This document shows positions 16,433 through 24,635 of a stretch of DNA of 64,000 nt, in pieces. The notes beneath the pieces are model-generated. The model did no database searches. It saw only the letters and a list, made by a program, of their open reading frames with translations, and was not told the DNA's origin. The stretch lies in assembly GCA_040391785.1 (NCBI GenBank), contig JBEBXH010000009.1, forward strand, positions 1-64,000, in the 5' to 3' direction. The stretch's first letter is position 1. Each line of letters begins with the position of its first letter. Source of the stretch: UBA5239 sp040391785. Its GTDB lineage: Bacteria > Verrucomicrobiota > Lentisphaeria > Victivallales > Victivallaceae. The translations under genes were made by a program, and so were the position numbers.

Positions 16433-17689
16433 ATGAAAAAAATCAATTGTGATGTAGCGGTGATCGGCGGCGGCCCGGGCGGGCTTGCCGCAGCAGCGGC
16501 GGCTGCGGAACAGGGGGCGCGGAACGTTTTGATCATTGAGCGGGACCGTTTTCCCGGCGGTATTCTTCAGCAGTGCATTCATCCCGGATTCGGGCTTTCT
16601 TATTTCAAGGAAGAATTGACCGGCCCGGAATATGCGGCGCGTTTTCTTGAAAAGGCGGAACGGAACGGGGTTGAATTCCTGCTCGATACCACCGTTCTCG
16701 AGTGCGACGGTACCGGGCGGCTTCTGTGTTCAAATGTCAACGGCATGGTTGAGGTCAACGCACGGGCGGTCGTCCTGGCGATGGGGTGCCGTGAGCGGAC
16801 CCGGGGCAACATCCGGATTCCGGGAGCCCGCCCCGCCGGGGTTTATACCGCCGGTTCGGCGCAGCATCTGATCAACCGCCAAAACCTGATGGCGGGAAAA
16901 AAGGCCGTGATTCTCGGCTCGGGCGACATCGGTATGATCATGGCGCGGCGCATGACGCTGCAGGGAGTAAAAGTGGAGGCGGTGGTCGAAATCATGCCGT
17001 ATCTGGCGGGTTTGACGCGCAACCGTGTCCAGTGCTTGGACGATTTCGGGATTCCGCTGCTGCTATCGCATACGGTGGTGGAAATTATCGGACACGAGCG
17101 AATCGAGGCGGTAAAGATTGCCGGGGTCGACGCCAGGCGCGAGCCGGTGGCTGGAACCGAACGAATCATCGAGTGCGACACGTTGCTGTTGTCGGTCGGG
17201 TTGATTCCTGAAAATGAGCTGACCCGGGCCGCCGGGGTTGCGATGGATCCCGTCACCGGCGGAGCGATCGTGAACCAGTATATGCAGACGTCGTCCCCCG
17301 GGATTTTCGCCTGCGGCAACGTCCTGCACGTCAACGATCTGGCGGACAATGTATCGCGCGAGAGCGAAGCGGCGGGCGCAAGCGCCGCGCGTTATGCTCA
17401 GGGGAAACTCCCGGAGCGCGGAAATGAAATCTGCTGTTCCGCCGGCCCCGGCATCCGCTATGTGATGCCGCAGCGGATTACGCCCACCGGCGAAAACGCC
17501 GATATCACATTGTATTTCCGCGTGACGGAACCGGCCGCGAAGGTGAAGATTCAGGCCCGGCAGGGAACAAATATTCTTGCCGTGCGGAAAGTATCGAGAG
17601 TCAATCCCGGCGAGATGGAAAGTCTTGTGCTGAAAGCGGATTCACTTGCCGCCGGTGAACTTATCATTGAAATTATCAAGGAGAATTGA
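16433..17689 (+). CDS. FAD/NAD(P)-dependent oxidoreductase (copy 1 of cassette)
   Basis: A 418-residue pyridine-nucleotide-disulfide-type oxidoreductase. It has the N-terminal VAVIGGGPGGLAAAAAAAEQ for FAD, a second nucleotide motif AVILGSGDIGMIMARRMT in the middle, and the late SPGIFACGNVLHVNDLAD. No redox-active CxxxxC disulfide is apparent, so it is more likely an electron-transfer subunit than a disulfide reductase. It lies 12 bases after the GlpA-like gene and 3 before the DUF1667 gene. Its paralogue is at 32426-33673. Confidence 0.88.
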   Translation: MKKINCDVAVIGGGPGGLAAAAAAAEQGARNVLIIERDRFPGGILQQCIHPGFGLSYFKEELTGPEYAARFLEKAERNGVEFLLDTTVLECDGTGRLLCSNVNGMVEVNARAVVLAMGCRERTRGNIRIPGARPAGVYTAGSAQHLINRQNLMAGKKAVILGSGDIGMIMARRMTLQGVKVEAVVEIMPYLAGLTRNRVQCLDDFGIPLLLSHTVVEIIGHERIEAVKIAGVDARREPVAGTERIIECDTLLLSVGLIPENELTRAAGVAMDPVTGGAIVNQYMQTSSPGIFACGNVLHVNDLADNVSRESEAAGASAARYAQGKLPERGNEICCSAGPGIRYVMPQRITPTGENADITLYFRVTEPAAKVKIQARQGTNILAVRKVSRVNPGEMESLVLKADSLAAGELIIEIIKEN

Positions 17690-17692
17690 GCG

Positions 17693-18052
17693 ATGCGGAA
17701 AGAAGAAATTACCTGTACGGTCTGCCCCGCGGGCTGCCTGGTTACTGTTTGCGGCGAAGCCGGGAATATCGTGTCGGTCGAGGGGGCCACCTGTTTGCGT
17801 GGGAAGGCGTATGCGGAAAGCGAATTTGTCTGTCCGGTGCGGATCCTGACCGGGACCGTGCGAGTCGAGGGAGCGGCGGAACCGCTCCTGGCCGTTCGCT
17901 CGTCGAAACCGCTTCCGAGAAAACAGCTTCTGGCATGCATGGGGGAACTTCGCAAAGTACGGCTCCGCGCCCCCGTGAAGATGCATGAGGTGGTGATTGC
18001 CGATATTCTTGGAACCGGGGCGGATATTATCGCGACTGCCGGGCGGAAATAG
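17693..18052 (+). CDS. DUF1667 protein (copy 1 of cassette)
   Basis: A 119-residue cysteine-containing protein, CTVCPAGC near the N-terminus, then a Cys in GATCLRG and FVCPVRILTGTV. The family regularly accompanies GlpA-like and FAD/NAD oxidoreductases, and the cysteines suggest a metal or iron-sulfur site, although its role is unproven. Its last 26 bases overlap the 3' end of the convergent 2-hydroxyacid dehydrogenase gene. Confidence 0.85.
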   Translation: MRKEEITCTVCPAGCLVTVCGEAGNIVSVEGATCLRGKAYAESEFVCPVRILTGTVRVEGAAEPLLAVRSSKPLPRKQLLACMGELRKVRLRAPVKMHEVVIADILGTGADIIATAGRK

Positions 18053-18956
18053 GCATGGCTTGCAGCTCGCGCAGTTTCTCCACCGGGAAACTCCAGAAGT
18101 TGCGTTCGAAATCCGCCGAAAAAGCGGCCATATGCGGGGTGATGATGACATTTTCCAATTGCCGCAGCGGATGAGTTCCCGGAAGCGGTTCCTCGGTGGT
18201 CACATCCAGCGCCGCACCGCCGAGATGGCCGGAACGAAGCGCCGCGACTAAGGCGGTTTCATCGATAATGGCTCCGCGGGCAGTGTTGACCACCAGTGCG
18301 CCGGGCTTCATCTGCCGGAATTCCTCCGCGCCGATCAGGTGACGGGTGGCGGGCGTCAGCGGGCAATGCAGCGAGATGAAATCGGCCTGCGGCAGCAATT
18401 CCACGAGTGGGATTGAATTCGGGCTGGCGGGATCGTAGTGGATCACACGCATCCGGAAGCCGGAAACCATGTTTTCCACCATGCGGGCGATATGGCCGTA
18501 ACCGATCAGGCCGAGCGTGCGCCCGCTCAAGTGCCAGCGGGTATGGGTGGGCGACGAATCCCAGAATCCCTGCCGTACTTCGCGGTCGGCAAAGGGAATC
18601 CGGCGGGCCAGGGCGAAAAGCAGCGCCACCGTGTGTTCCGCCACCGATTCGGCGATGGATTCGGGGGTGCTGCAGATGAGAATGCCGAGTTCCGCGGCTT
18701 TGGCCAGGGGCAGGGCGTCGACGCCGCTGCCGTTGCGGAGCAGGGCGCGGCAGTTCGGCAATTGCTCCAGAACCGCCGCGGTCAGGGCCGGGTTGGCTCC
18801 GAAGAGCCACAGGACGTCGGCATCGGCGGCGAACTGCCGCAAATCGTCTTCGGTTCGGCATTTCCGGCAAATCAACTCCATCCCGTATGCCCGGACGGCG
18901 GCCGCGGCCCGCGCCGGAATCTCTGCTTCATCGGCGCTGATCATGGCGACTTTCAT
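18027..18956 (-). CDS. D-isomer-specific 2-hydroxyacid dehydrogenase
   Basis: A 309-residue NAD-dependent dehydrogenase. The nucleotide-binding region reads GRTLGLIGYGHIARMVENM, followed by LHCPLTPATRHLIG, VNTARGAIIDE and the Glu and His catalytic regions (DVTTEEPLPGTHPL, ITPHMA). It reduces a 2-oxoacid or oxidises a D-2-hydroxyacid. Its start overlaps the stop of the aldolase gene at 18953-19711, so the pair is cotranscribed: the aldolase could release pyruvate or a 2-hydroxyaldehyde-derived acid that this enzyme handles. Confidence 0.9.
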   Translation of the reverse strand: MKVAMISADEAEIPARAAAAVRAYGMELICRKCRTEDDLRQFAADADVLWLFGANPALTAAVLEQLPNCRALLRNGSGVDALPLAKAAELGILICSTPESIAESVAEHTVALLFALARRIPFADREVRQGFWDSSPTHTRWHLSGRTLGLIGYGHIARMVENMVSGFRMRVIHYDPASPNSIPLVELLPQADFISLHCPLTPATRHLIGAEEFRQMKPGALVVNTARGAIIDETALVAALRSGHLGGAALDVTTEEPLPGTHPLRQLENVIITPHMAAFSADFERNFWSFPVEKLRELQAMPISARQSR

Positions 18957-19711
18957 TTGGCCTCCTCCAGAATCCGTTGTGCCTGGGCGAAAATCGCGCC
19001 GCAGTCGCTGGTCAGGGCAATCCAGTTTACCCCGCGCTTTTTCCAGGTGGCAAAGGGGCCGCCGGCGGTGCCGAGCAGAATTCCGGCTTCACGGGTTTTT
19101 CGGCAGATCTCGTCGATGACCCGGTTCAACTCGGGATCGTCGAGCTGGTTCAGGATGCCCATGGAACCGGAGAGATCGCAGGGGCCGACGCAGATGCTGT
19201 CGATCCCCGGCACGCGCAGGATGGCGTCGAGATTTTTCACTGCGTCGATGTGTTCGATCTGGACGATGACCAGCGGTTCCGCCGCCGATTGCCGCAAATA
19301 TTCGGTAAACGGCGTGGCCCCGTAACGGACGCCGCGCCGGACGCCGCACCCCCGGATCCCGGCGGGCGGGTATTTGCAGGCGGCCACGGCGGCGGCGGCC
19401 TCTTCCGCGCTGTTGACCATCGGGATGATGACGCCGGCGGGGGCGAGGTCGAGAATCGGTTTGAGGATGCCGGGTTCGTTCCAGGGGACCCGGACCAGCG
19501 GGGCGCAGCCGGTGCCGCGCTGAGCCATCAGGTGGGTCATGATCGTCTGGAGGGTATGCGGCGCGTGTTCGGCGTCGATCCAGGTAAAATCGAAACCGGC
19601 GTCGCCGGCCAGTTCGCTGACCGACGGATCGGACAGGGTTACGACCATGCCGATGGCGGTTTTGCCCGTCATCATGGTATTTTTGAATTTTTCGAGGTTA
19701 TTGATTTCCAT
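18953..19711 (-). CDS. HpcH/HpaI-family aldolase (copy 1)
   Basis: A 252-residue class II aldolase-like protein. Family motifs include WIDAEHAP, a conserved Arg in PLVRVPW, LAPAGVIIPMV, VIVQIEH and GPCDLSGS, which supply the catalytic His/Arg and the metal-binding Glu and Asp. Such enzymes cleave 2-oxo-3-deoxy acids to pyruvate and an aldehyde. The start at 19711 begins the usual LEKFKN segment; an upstream in-frame ATG at 19780 runs into the promoter. It is clearly paralogous to the gene at 22706-23458. Confidence 0.9.
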   Translation of the reverse strand: MEINNLEKFKNTMMTGKTAIGMVVTLSDPSVSELAGDAGFDFTWIDAEHAPHTLQTIMTHLMAQRGTGCAPLVRVPWNEPGILKPILDLAPAGVIIPMVNSAEEAAAAVAACKYPPAGIRGCGVRRGVRYGATPFTEYLRQSAAEPLVIVQIEHIDAVKNLDAILRVPGIDSICVGPCDLSGSMGILNQLDDPELNRVIDEICRKTREAGILLGTAGGPFATWKKRGVNWIALTSDCGAIFAQAQRILEEAK

Positions 19712-19748
19712 AAGCGTTATCCGTGGGGTTGTTTGTTGGTCTGATATA

Positions 19749-19777
19749 ATTATATTGGCCGAAACGGCGCCTTGCAA
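19749..19777 (-). promoter_or_regulatory. Promoter of the aldolase/dehydrogenase pair
   Basis: On the minus strand TTGCAA (19772-19777) is followed after 17 bases by TATAAT (19749-19754), close upstream of the aldolase start at 19711. Confidence 0.75.
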
Positions 19778-19825
19778 CAATTTATTGTGAGGGCCATTAT
19801 GGAAATCGCCGAAAAAGGGATTATT

Positions 19826-19890
19826 GTTTCATATTGTAAAACGGCGGTATCGGTTTCGGTTCAAAAACAGCCCGTTTCATATGGTAAAAC
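19826..19890. promoter_or_regulatory. Twin imperfect palindromes, probable IclR operators
   Basis: GTTTCATATTGTAAAAC at 19826-19842 and GTTTCATATGGTAAAAC at 19874-19890 differ at one base and lie 48 bases apart. Each is an imperfect inverted repeat with GTTT...AAAC ends. They sit between the divergent promoters of the aldolase pair and of the IclR-type gene, the expected place for the regulator to act on both. Confidence 0.65.
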
Positions 19891-19938
19891 AACATGTTAG
19901 AAATTTGATAAATTGGCTTTTTTGCCGGCTTGACCTGA

Positions 19939-19967
19939 TTGCCAATCTGAAAAGTCGCCGTTATAAT
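19939..19967 (+). promoter_or_regulatory. Promoter of the IclR-type regulator
   Basis: TTGCCA (19939-19944), 17 bases, TATAAT (19962-19967). The start codon at 20003 is preceded by GGAG. Confidence 0.75.
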
Positions 19968-20002
19968 ATTAGCATGGAACATCCGATACGGAGAAAAACA
20001 AG

Positions 20003-20773
20003 ATGATCAAAGTTCTCGAAAAGTTGTTCAAAGCGCTGGAAGTGCTGCGCTCCGACTGCGATTTGCCGTTGGTGTACATCGCGCGGCGTACCAATATCAA
20101 CAAAGCGACCCTCTGCAATATTTTCAAGACGCTCACCGCCCTCGGTTATGTGGAAAACGACGGGCACGGAAACTACCGGTTGAGCAAGAACTTCATGGCG
20201 CTCGGTGCGCCGTCGCCGAACAAAGTATTGATCGAACAGCTCAGCATGGAGTTCTGTACCGGGCTCGCCGGCAAGACCCGCGAATCGGCGGTAATCGCCA
20301 CGCTGGTGGAGACGAAAATCGATATCATCGCCCAGGCCCGGTATGAATGCGCCTTGATGGTGAATCTCTCCATCTACAAAAATCTGTCGATCTGGCGCAG
20401 TACCACCGGGCGCATTCTGCTGGCGCATCTGGATGAGGATGAATTGCGCGGTTTGATCGGCAAGGTGGGGTACCCGGGGCATTTGTGGGACGGTGCGAAG
20501 GATTTCGAAACGGTTCTGGAGCTTCTGAAACCGATCCGGGAGAACCGGATGGCGATCATGGTCAATACCAAGGAATATTTCACGGCGTTTTCCGTGCCGT
20601 TTTTCGATGAAGCCGGGTTGATCTGCGGCTGTGTCGGGTTCACCGTGCCGCGTTTCCGGTTGAAAGGCGGAGCCGAGGAGAAAATCATGCAGGAGCTCCG
20701 CCTCTGCGGCGAGGCGATTACCCGGCAGAATATTGAGCTGAACCTGACCGCCAGGGATTGGCGGAAACGATGA
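20003..20773 (+). CDS. IclR-family transcriptional regulator
   Basis: A 256-residue regulator. The winged helix occupies about residues 1-65 (LPLVYIARRTNINKATLCNI, then LTALGYVENDGHGNYRLS); the rest is the IclR effector-binding domain with ATLVETKIDIIAQA and STTGRILLAHL. It probably controls the divergent aldolase/hydroxyacid dehydrogenase genes and the following Ldh-type dehydrogenase via the repeats at 19826-19890. The effector is likely an organic or sugar acid of this pathway; unproven. Confidence 0.9.
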   Translation: MIKVLEKLFKALEVLRSDCDLPLVYIARRTNINKATLCNIFKTLTALGYVENDGHGNYRLSKNFMALGAPSPNKVLIEQLSMEFCTGLAGKTRESAVIATLVETKIDIIAQARYECALMVNLSIYKNLSIWRSTTGRILLAHLDEDELRGLIGKVGYPGHLWDGAKDFETVLELLKPIRENRMAIMVNTKEYFTAFSVPFFDEAGLICGCVGFTVPRFRLKGGAEEKIMQELRLCGEAITRQNIELNLTARDWRKR

Positions 20774-20785
20774 AAAGGAGATGAT

Positions 20786-21874
20786 ATGATCAAAGCAATT
20801 GACCGGCGGATTCCGGTGACGGTGCTGAAACAGGCCTGCCGTGATATTTTCACGGCGGCCAAGGTTCCCGCCGCCGATGCCGCCATCCTCGGTGACGTCC
20901 TGGTCACTACCGACATGCGCGGGATTCATTCGCATGGAGTAATCCGTTGTGCTCGTTACATCGAATGCCTGCAGTCCGGCGGGATCAAAGCGGCGGCCGA
21001 GCCGGTCGTTCTGAGCGAAACCCCGACGGCACTCCGGGTTTCCGCCGCCGGGGGGCTGGGCATTCCCGCCGCGGAGAAAACCGTCCGCAGGGTGATTCAC
21101 AAGGCGAAGCAGGTTCCTGTGGTCATTGGTACGGTGAACCACAGCGACCATTATGGAGCCGCCGGTTATTACGCCATGAGCTGCGCGGAGGCGGGGCTGA
21201 TTGGTTTTTCCATGAGCAACACCTGTCCGCTGATTGCTCCGACAGGGGGGAGCCGGGCCGCCATCGGCAACAATCCTTTCGCCTACGCGGCCCCCGGCAA
21301 GGCGTATCGCGGAGTTCTTTTTGACATCTGCATGAGCATGGCCGCCAGCGGCAAATTGATCATCGCCGCCGCCAATGGCGAAAAGATACCGAAGGACTGG
21401 ATCATGGACCGCGACGGACTGCCCACGGATGACCCGGCGGAGATTTACCGCGACGCGGTGATGATGCCGTTTGCCGCCCACAAAGGGTATGGGTTTGCGG
21501 TGATGGTCGAGCTCCTGAGCGGAATTCTGGCAGGGGCGGCGATTACCGAGGATGTGCATTCGTGGAACATGGTGCCGGGAGCGGACTCCGGGACGGGGCA
21601 TTGCTTCATCGCGGTGAACCCGGAATTTTTCGGCGGACTCGATTACTTCCGGGGCCGGGTCGACCTGTTGATCGGGCGGCTGACCTCCACCCGGACGGCG
21701 CCGGGCGTGGAACGGGTCTATTATCCGGGGGAAATCGAGTTCGAACGCGAACGCGGCGCGCTGGAGGACGGAGTACTCCTGCCGAAAGCATCCCTGGATG
21801 AATTGCGCCGGGCGGCGGCATTGGTTCACATCGACGCCGATATTTTATCCTATGAAATGGCGACAGGTATTTGA
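20786..21874 (+). CDS. Ldh-family (malate/L-lactate/ureidoglycolate dehydrogenase type) oxidoreductase
   Basis: A 362-residue NAD(P)-dependent dehydrogenase of the distinct malate/L-lactate dehydrogenase 2 family. Motifs: TTDMRGIHSHGVIR, TVNHSDHYGAAGYYAM with the catalytic-region His, MSNTCPLIAPTGGSRAAIGNNPFAY and PFAAHKGYGFAVMVELLSG. Members reduce oxo acids such as 2,3-dioxo-gulonate. It follows the IclR gene by 12 bases with a good AAGGAG, so the two form an operon and the enzyme probably belongs to the same hydroxyacid pathway as the two aldolases. Confidence 0.9.
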   Translation: MIKAIDRRIPVTVLKQACRDIFTAAKVPAADAAILGDVLVTTDMRGIHSHGVIRCARYIECLQSGGIKAAAEPVVLSETPTALRVSAAGGLGIPAAEKTVRRVIHKAKQVPVVIGTVNHSDHYGAAGYYAMSCAEAGLIGFSMSNTCPLIAPTGGSRAAIGNNPFAYAAPGKAYRGVLFDICMSMAASGKLIIAAANGEKIPKDWIMDRDGLPTDDPAEIYRDAVMMPFAAHKGYGFAVMVELLSGILAGAAITEDVHSWNMVPGADSGTGHCFIAVNPEFFGGLDYFRGRVDLLIGRLTSTRTAPGVERVYYPGEIEFERERGALEDGVLLPKASLDELRRAAALVHIDADILSYEMATGI

Positions 21875-21908
21875 ATGGTTAACCGGCAAAACAGAAGGAA
21901 AAAAAACT

Positions 21909-22691
21909 ATGAAATGGAGCAGAGAAAAAAATCTGGGTGAGATGGTGAAAATCTCTTATGGTCAAGTATTTACGCTTATTGAACTTCTCGTGGTGATCGC
22001 GATTATCGCCATTCTGGCCGCCATGCTGCTGCCGGCGCTGAACAAAGCCCGGGACCGCGCCAGAACGGCCAGCTGCATGAGCAATCAGAAGCAGTTGAAC
22101 CTCGCCATAGCCAACTACCGGAACGATTATGACGATTTCTTTCCCAATCCAGCCTCAGGCAAGTATTGGGTCCATATCCTGCCCGACGAAGGTTATACGG
22201 CGGCCCGGAAGAGCTACGAACTGCCGTCGCTCTTTTACTGCCCCGCGATGCAGCGTGCCAAGGAGTTCGGCGCGGTCAACAAATTTGATTGTTATGGTGC
22301 GATTTACAACAATTATTCCGCCGTTGACGGCATTCCCGGATTTTCGCTGAAAAGCCAGAGCTGCCGGGTGGATGCGGACGGCGTACCCATTTCACCGAGC
22401 CAGCTGATTATCTTCTGCGACAGCAAGAGCCCGGAGGGGTTTGCCAATTTCAAGATCTACAGCTTCCGCGCTGCGGCCATCGGGGCGGGCGATGCTACGC
22501 TGGGGCGGTGCCATACACCGCACTCGGGATGGGGCAATTTCGCCATGGCGGACGGGCATGTGGAATCGGCTGACCGGGGGAAACTGGCGGAACTTTACGT
22601 GATGGACGGCGGCGGCTCTTCGGTGGTCAAATCCGCCGTTAAGGTCCAGGCCTATATTCCGCTGAACTACAATGCCGCGATCAAGCCATAA
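21909..22691 (+). CDS. Pseudopilin-like protein, prepilin cleavage and H-x9-DG type
   Basis: A 260-residue exported protein. After a charged leader it has VFTLIELLVVIAIIAILAAM, the prepilin peptidase site with hydrophobic helix, then LLPALNKARDRARTASCMSN, and near the C-terminus H-S-G-W-G-N-F-A-M-A-D-G. It is the same family as the gene at 72-956. The ATG at 21909 has GAAGGA upstream; an in-frame ATG at 21798 would overlap the dehydrogenase gene. Its place between a dehydrogenase and an aldolase suggests a surface protein co-expressed with carbohydrate catabolism. Confidence 0.88.
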   Translation: MKWSREKNLGEMVKISYGQVFTLIELLVVIAIIAILAAMLLPALNKARDRARTASCMSNQKQLNLAIANYRNDYDDFFPNPASGKYWVHILPDEGYTAARKSYELPSLFYCPAMQRAKEFGAVNKFDCYGAIYNNYSAVDGIPGFSLKSQSCRVDADGVPISPSQLIIFCDSKSPEGFANFKIYSFRAAAIGAGDATLGRCHTPHSGWGNFAMADGHVESADRGKLAELYVMDGGGSSVVKSAVKVQAYIPLNYNAAIKP

Positions 22692-22705
22692 ACACGAGGG
22701 GGAAC

Positions 22706-23458
22706 ATGAAACGCAACAGTCTTGAAAAATTCCAGGCCGTGATCGCCTCGGGTCGGTGCGCCAAAGGAATGGTGATCACCTCGCATGATACGGCGGTCAG
22801 CGAGCTCGCCGCGGACTGCGGGTGCGACTTCGTCTGGATCGACCTGGAGCATTCGCCGCTCGGGATCGTGGAGGCGGCGCGTCATGTGGCCGTGCTGCGC
22901 GGCACGGATTGCGCGCCGTTTATCCGGGTGGGGGACTGTCTGCCGCATTTGCTCAAGCCGGTGCTGGATCTGGCCCCGGCCGGCGTGATCCTGCCGATGG
23001 TCAATACCGCCGAGGCCGCGCGCCGGGCGGTTCGCCTGTGCCGTTACCCCAACGATGGCGGCGAGCGCGGCATGGCGCTGCGGAGCAACAATTGCTACGG
23101 GCGCGTATCGATAACGGAGTATCTGGAATGTTCCAAGTTCGAGCCGCTGGTGATCCTGCAGATCGAGCATCGCGAGGCCGTGGAGAATCTGGATGAAATC
23201 CTGAAGGTGCCGGGCATCGGCAGTTTATGCATCGGCCCGTGCGACCTCTCCGCTTCCTATGGCAAGCCGGGGCAGTTCGCCGATCCGCAGATTGCCGCCG
23301 CCATCGACGCCATCCGGGAAAAAGCCCGTGCCGCCGGCATTCTCTGCGGCGGTTTCTGCGCCGGTCCCTTCTGGGCAAACCGGCCCATGCAGTGGCGTGC
23401 GGTCGGCGAGGATACCGGGCTGCTGGCTTCGGCCTTGCGCGAACGCCTGAAACAATAA
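22706..23458 (+). CDS. HpcH/HpaI-family aldolase (copy 2)
   Basis: A 250-residue paralogue of the aldolase at 18953-19711, with WIDLEHSPLG, PFIRVGD, LAPAGVILPMVNTAEAA, VILQIEH and IGPCDLSASYG. The expected role is cleavage of a 2-oxo-3-deoxy acid to pyruvate and an aldehyde. The two copies differ widely outside the motifs, so they probably handle different or stereochemically distinct substrates. It begins 14 bases after the pseudopilin stop and precedes the sialidase-like gene. Confidence 0.9.
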   Translation: MKRNSLEKFQAVIASGRCAKGMVITSHDTAVSELAADCGCDFVWIDLEHSPLGIVEAARHVAVLRGTDCAPFIRVGDCLPHLLKPVLDLAPAGVILPMVNTAEAARRAVRLCRYPNDGGERGMALRSNNCYGRVSITEYLECSKFEPLVILQIEHREAVENLDEILKVPGIGSLCIGPCDLSASYGKPGQFADPQIAAAIDAIREKARAAGILCGGFCAGPFWANRPMQWRAVGEDTGLLASALRERLKQ

Positions 23459-23484
23459 ACACCAATCAAGGATAAATCAATCAT

Positions 23485-24618
23485 ATGAGCATGTGGAAAT
23501 CGGAAGTGAAATTTCAGGACGAGCGGGCACAAATTTACCTGGGCAGTCCTTCGGTGATCCGTCTGGAGGACGGCAGCCTGGTGGCGACCCACGACTTTTT
23601 CGGTAAATACGCGAAAAATCTCGACGGTGAAAACGGCCTGACCGCAGTTTACCGTTCCGAGGACGATGGGGCGTCCTGGCAGCAAATCACGTTTCTCGAC
23701 GGCGCCTTCTGGGGCAATCTGTTTCTGTGCGGCGGGCGGTTGTATCATATCGGCAACGCCTGGGAATACGGGCATGTGGTCATCCGCCGCAGCGACGATG
23801 GCGGCTTCACCTGGACCAATCCCACGGATGAGCACAGCGGGCTGCTTTTCCGGGCCGGCCCCAAGTGGGAATGGCCGAACTATCAGGTCGTCGGCCCGGT
23901 GTCCATCATTCGCGGCAGGGTTTGCCTGGGGATCGAGGACATGCTGCCGACGGCGCGCTGGAACCCCGAATGCTTTGAGGAATTTGTCATCAGTGCCCCC
24001 GTCGACGCTGACCTGCTCGAGGCCGGTAACTGGCTGGCGAGCAACAAGGTGCATTTCGAATCGGAAAAGGTTCCCTCCGAATTGCGGGTGGAGAAAAACG
24101 GCTGGCTGGAAGGATGCGTGGTGGAGGGCCCGGACGGGCGTCTCGTGGATATCGCCCGCGTCCATTTGAACCGGCCGAACAAAGCGGCGCTTTTTGAGCT
24201 CTCGGACGATTTTCGGAACCTTTCCTTCAACTACGACACCGGATTCATCGATATGATCGGCGGCCACTCCAAATTTGAAGTCCGCCGCGATGAGCAAACC
24301 GGGCTGTACCTGACATTGACCAATGAATTCACCGGGCAGGGGTTCCATCCGGTACTGGCGGCGCGCAACAAACTCGCCCTGGCGGTTTCGGACGATTTAC
24401 GGCATTGGAAAAAGGTCAAAACCATTTTGCAGGACGAGTCCGGCCTGCCGGAGGATGTGTCGATGCGGCTGACCGGATTTCAGTATGTCGACTGGCGGTT
24501 TGACGGTGACGATATCATTTTTCTCTGCCGCACCGCATATCGCGGGGCCCATTCGTTTCATGACTCCAACCGCATCACGTATCATGTGATTCGCGATTTC
24601 AGAAAACTGCTCGGCTGA
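23485..24618 (+). CDS. Sialidase-like (BNR/Asp-box) beta-propeller protein
   Basis: A 377-residue protein with Asp-box repeats, RSEDDGASW and RSDDGGFTW, spaced as in sialidase-fold beta-propellers. No signal peptide is visible, so it may act in the cytoplasm or leave by another route. The family includes exo-sialidases and other glycosidases or lyases; the catalytic Arg triad cannot be assigned with certainty. Aldolases upstream and a GH20-like enzyme downstream suggest a shared glycan substrate. Confidence 0.75.
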   Translation: MSMWKSEVKFQDERAQIYLGSPSVIRLEDGSLVATHDFFGKYAKNLDGENGLTAVYRSEDDGASWQQITFLDGAFWGNLFLCGGRLYHIGNAWEYGHVVIRRSDDGGFTWTNPTDEHSGLLFRAGPKWEWPNYQVVGPVSIIRGRVCLGIEDMLPTARWNPECFEEFVISAPVDADLLEAGNWLASNKVHFESEKVPSELRVEKNGWLEGCVVEGPDGRLVDIARVHLNRPNKAALFELSDDFRNLSFNYDTGFIDMIGGHSKFEVRRDEQTGLYLTLTNEFTGQGFHPVLAARNKLALAVSDDLRHWKKVKTILQDESGLPEDVSMRLTGFQYVDWRFDGDDIIFLCRTAYRGAHSFHDSNRITYHVIRDFRKLLG

Positions 24619-24635
24619 GAGAAAGGAGAGTACCA

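Noticed and set aside
19974..20006. Ten-codon frame overlapping the IclR start
   Set aside because: It begins at the predicted transcription start and has no ribosome binding site.
19961..21829. Open frame of 622 codons antisense to the IclR and Ldh-type genes
   Set aside because: It is antisense to two genes of known families.
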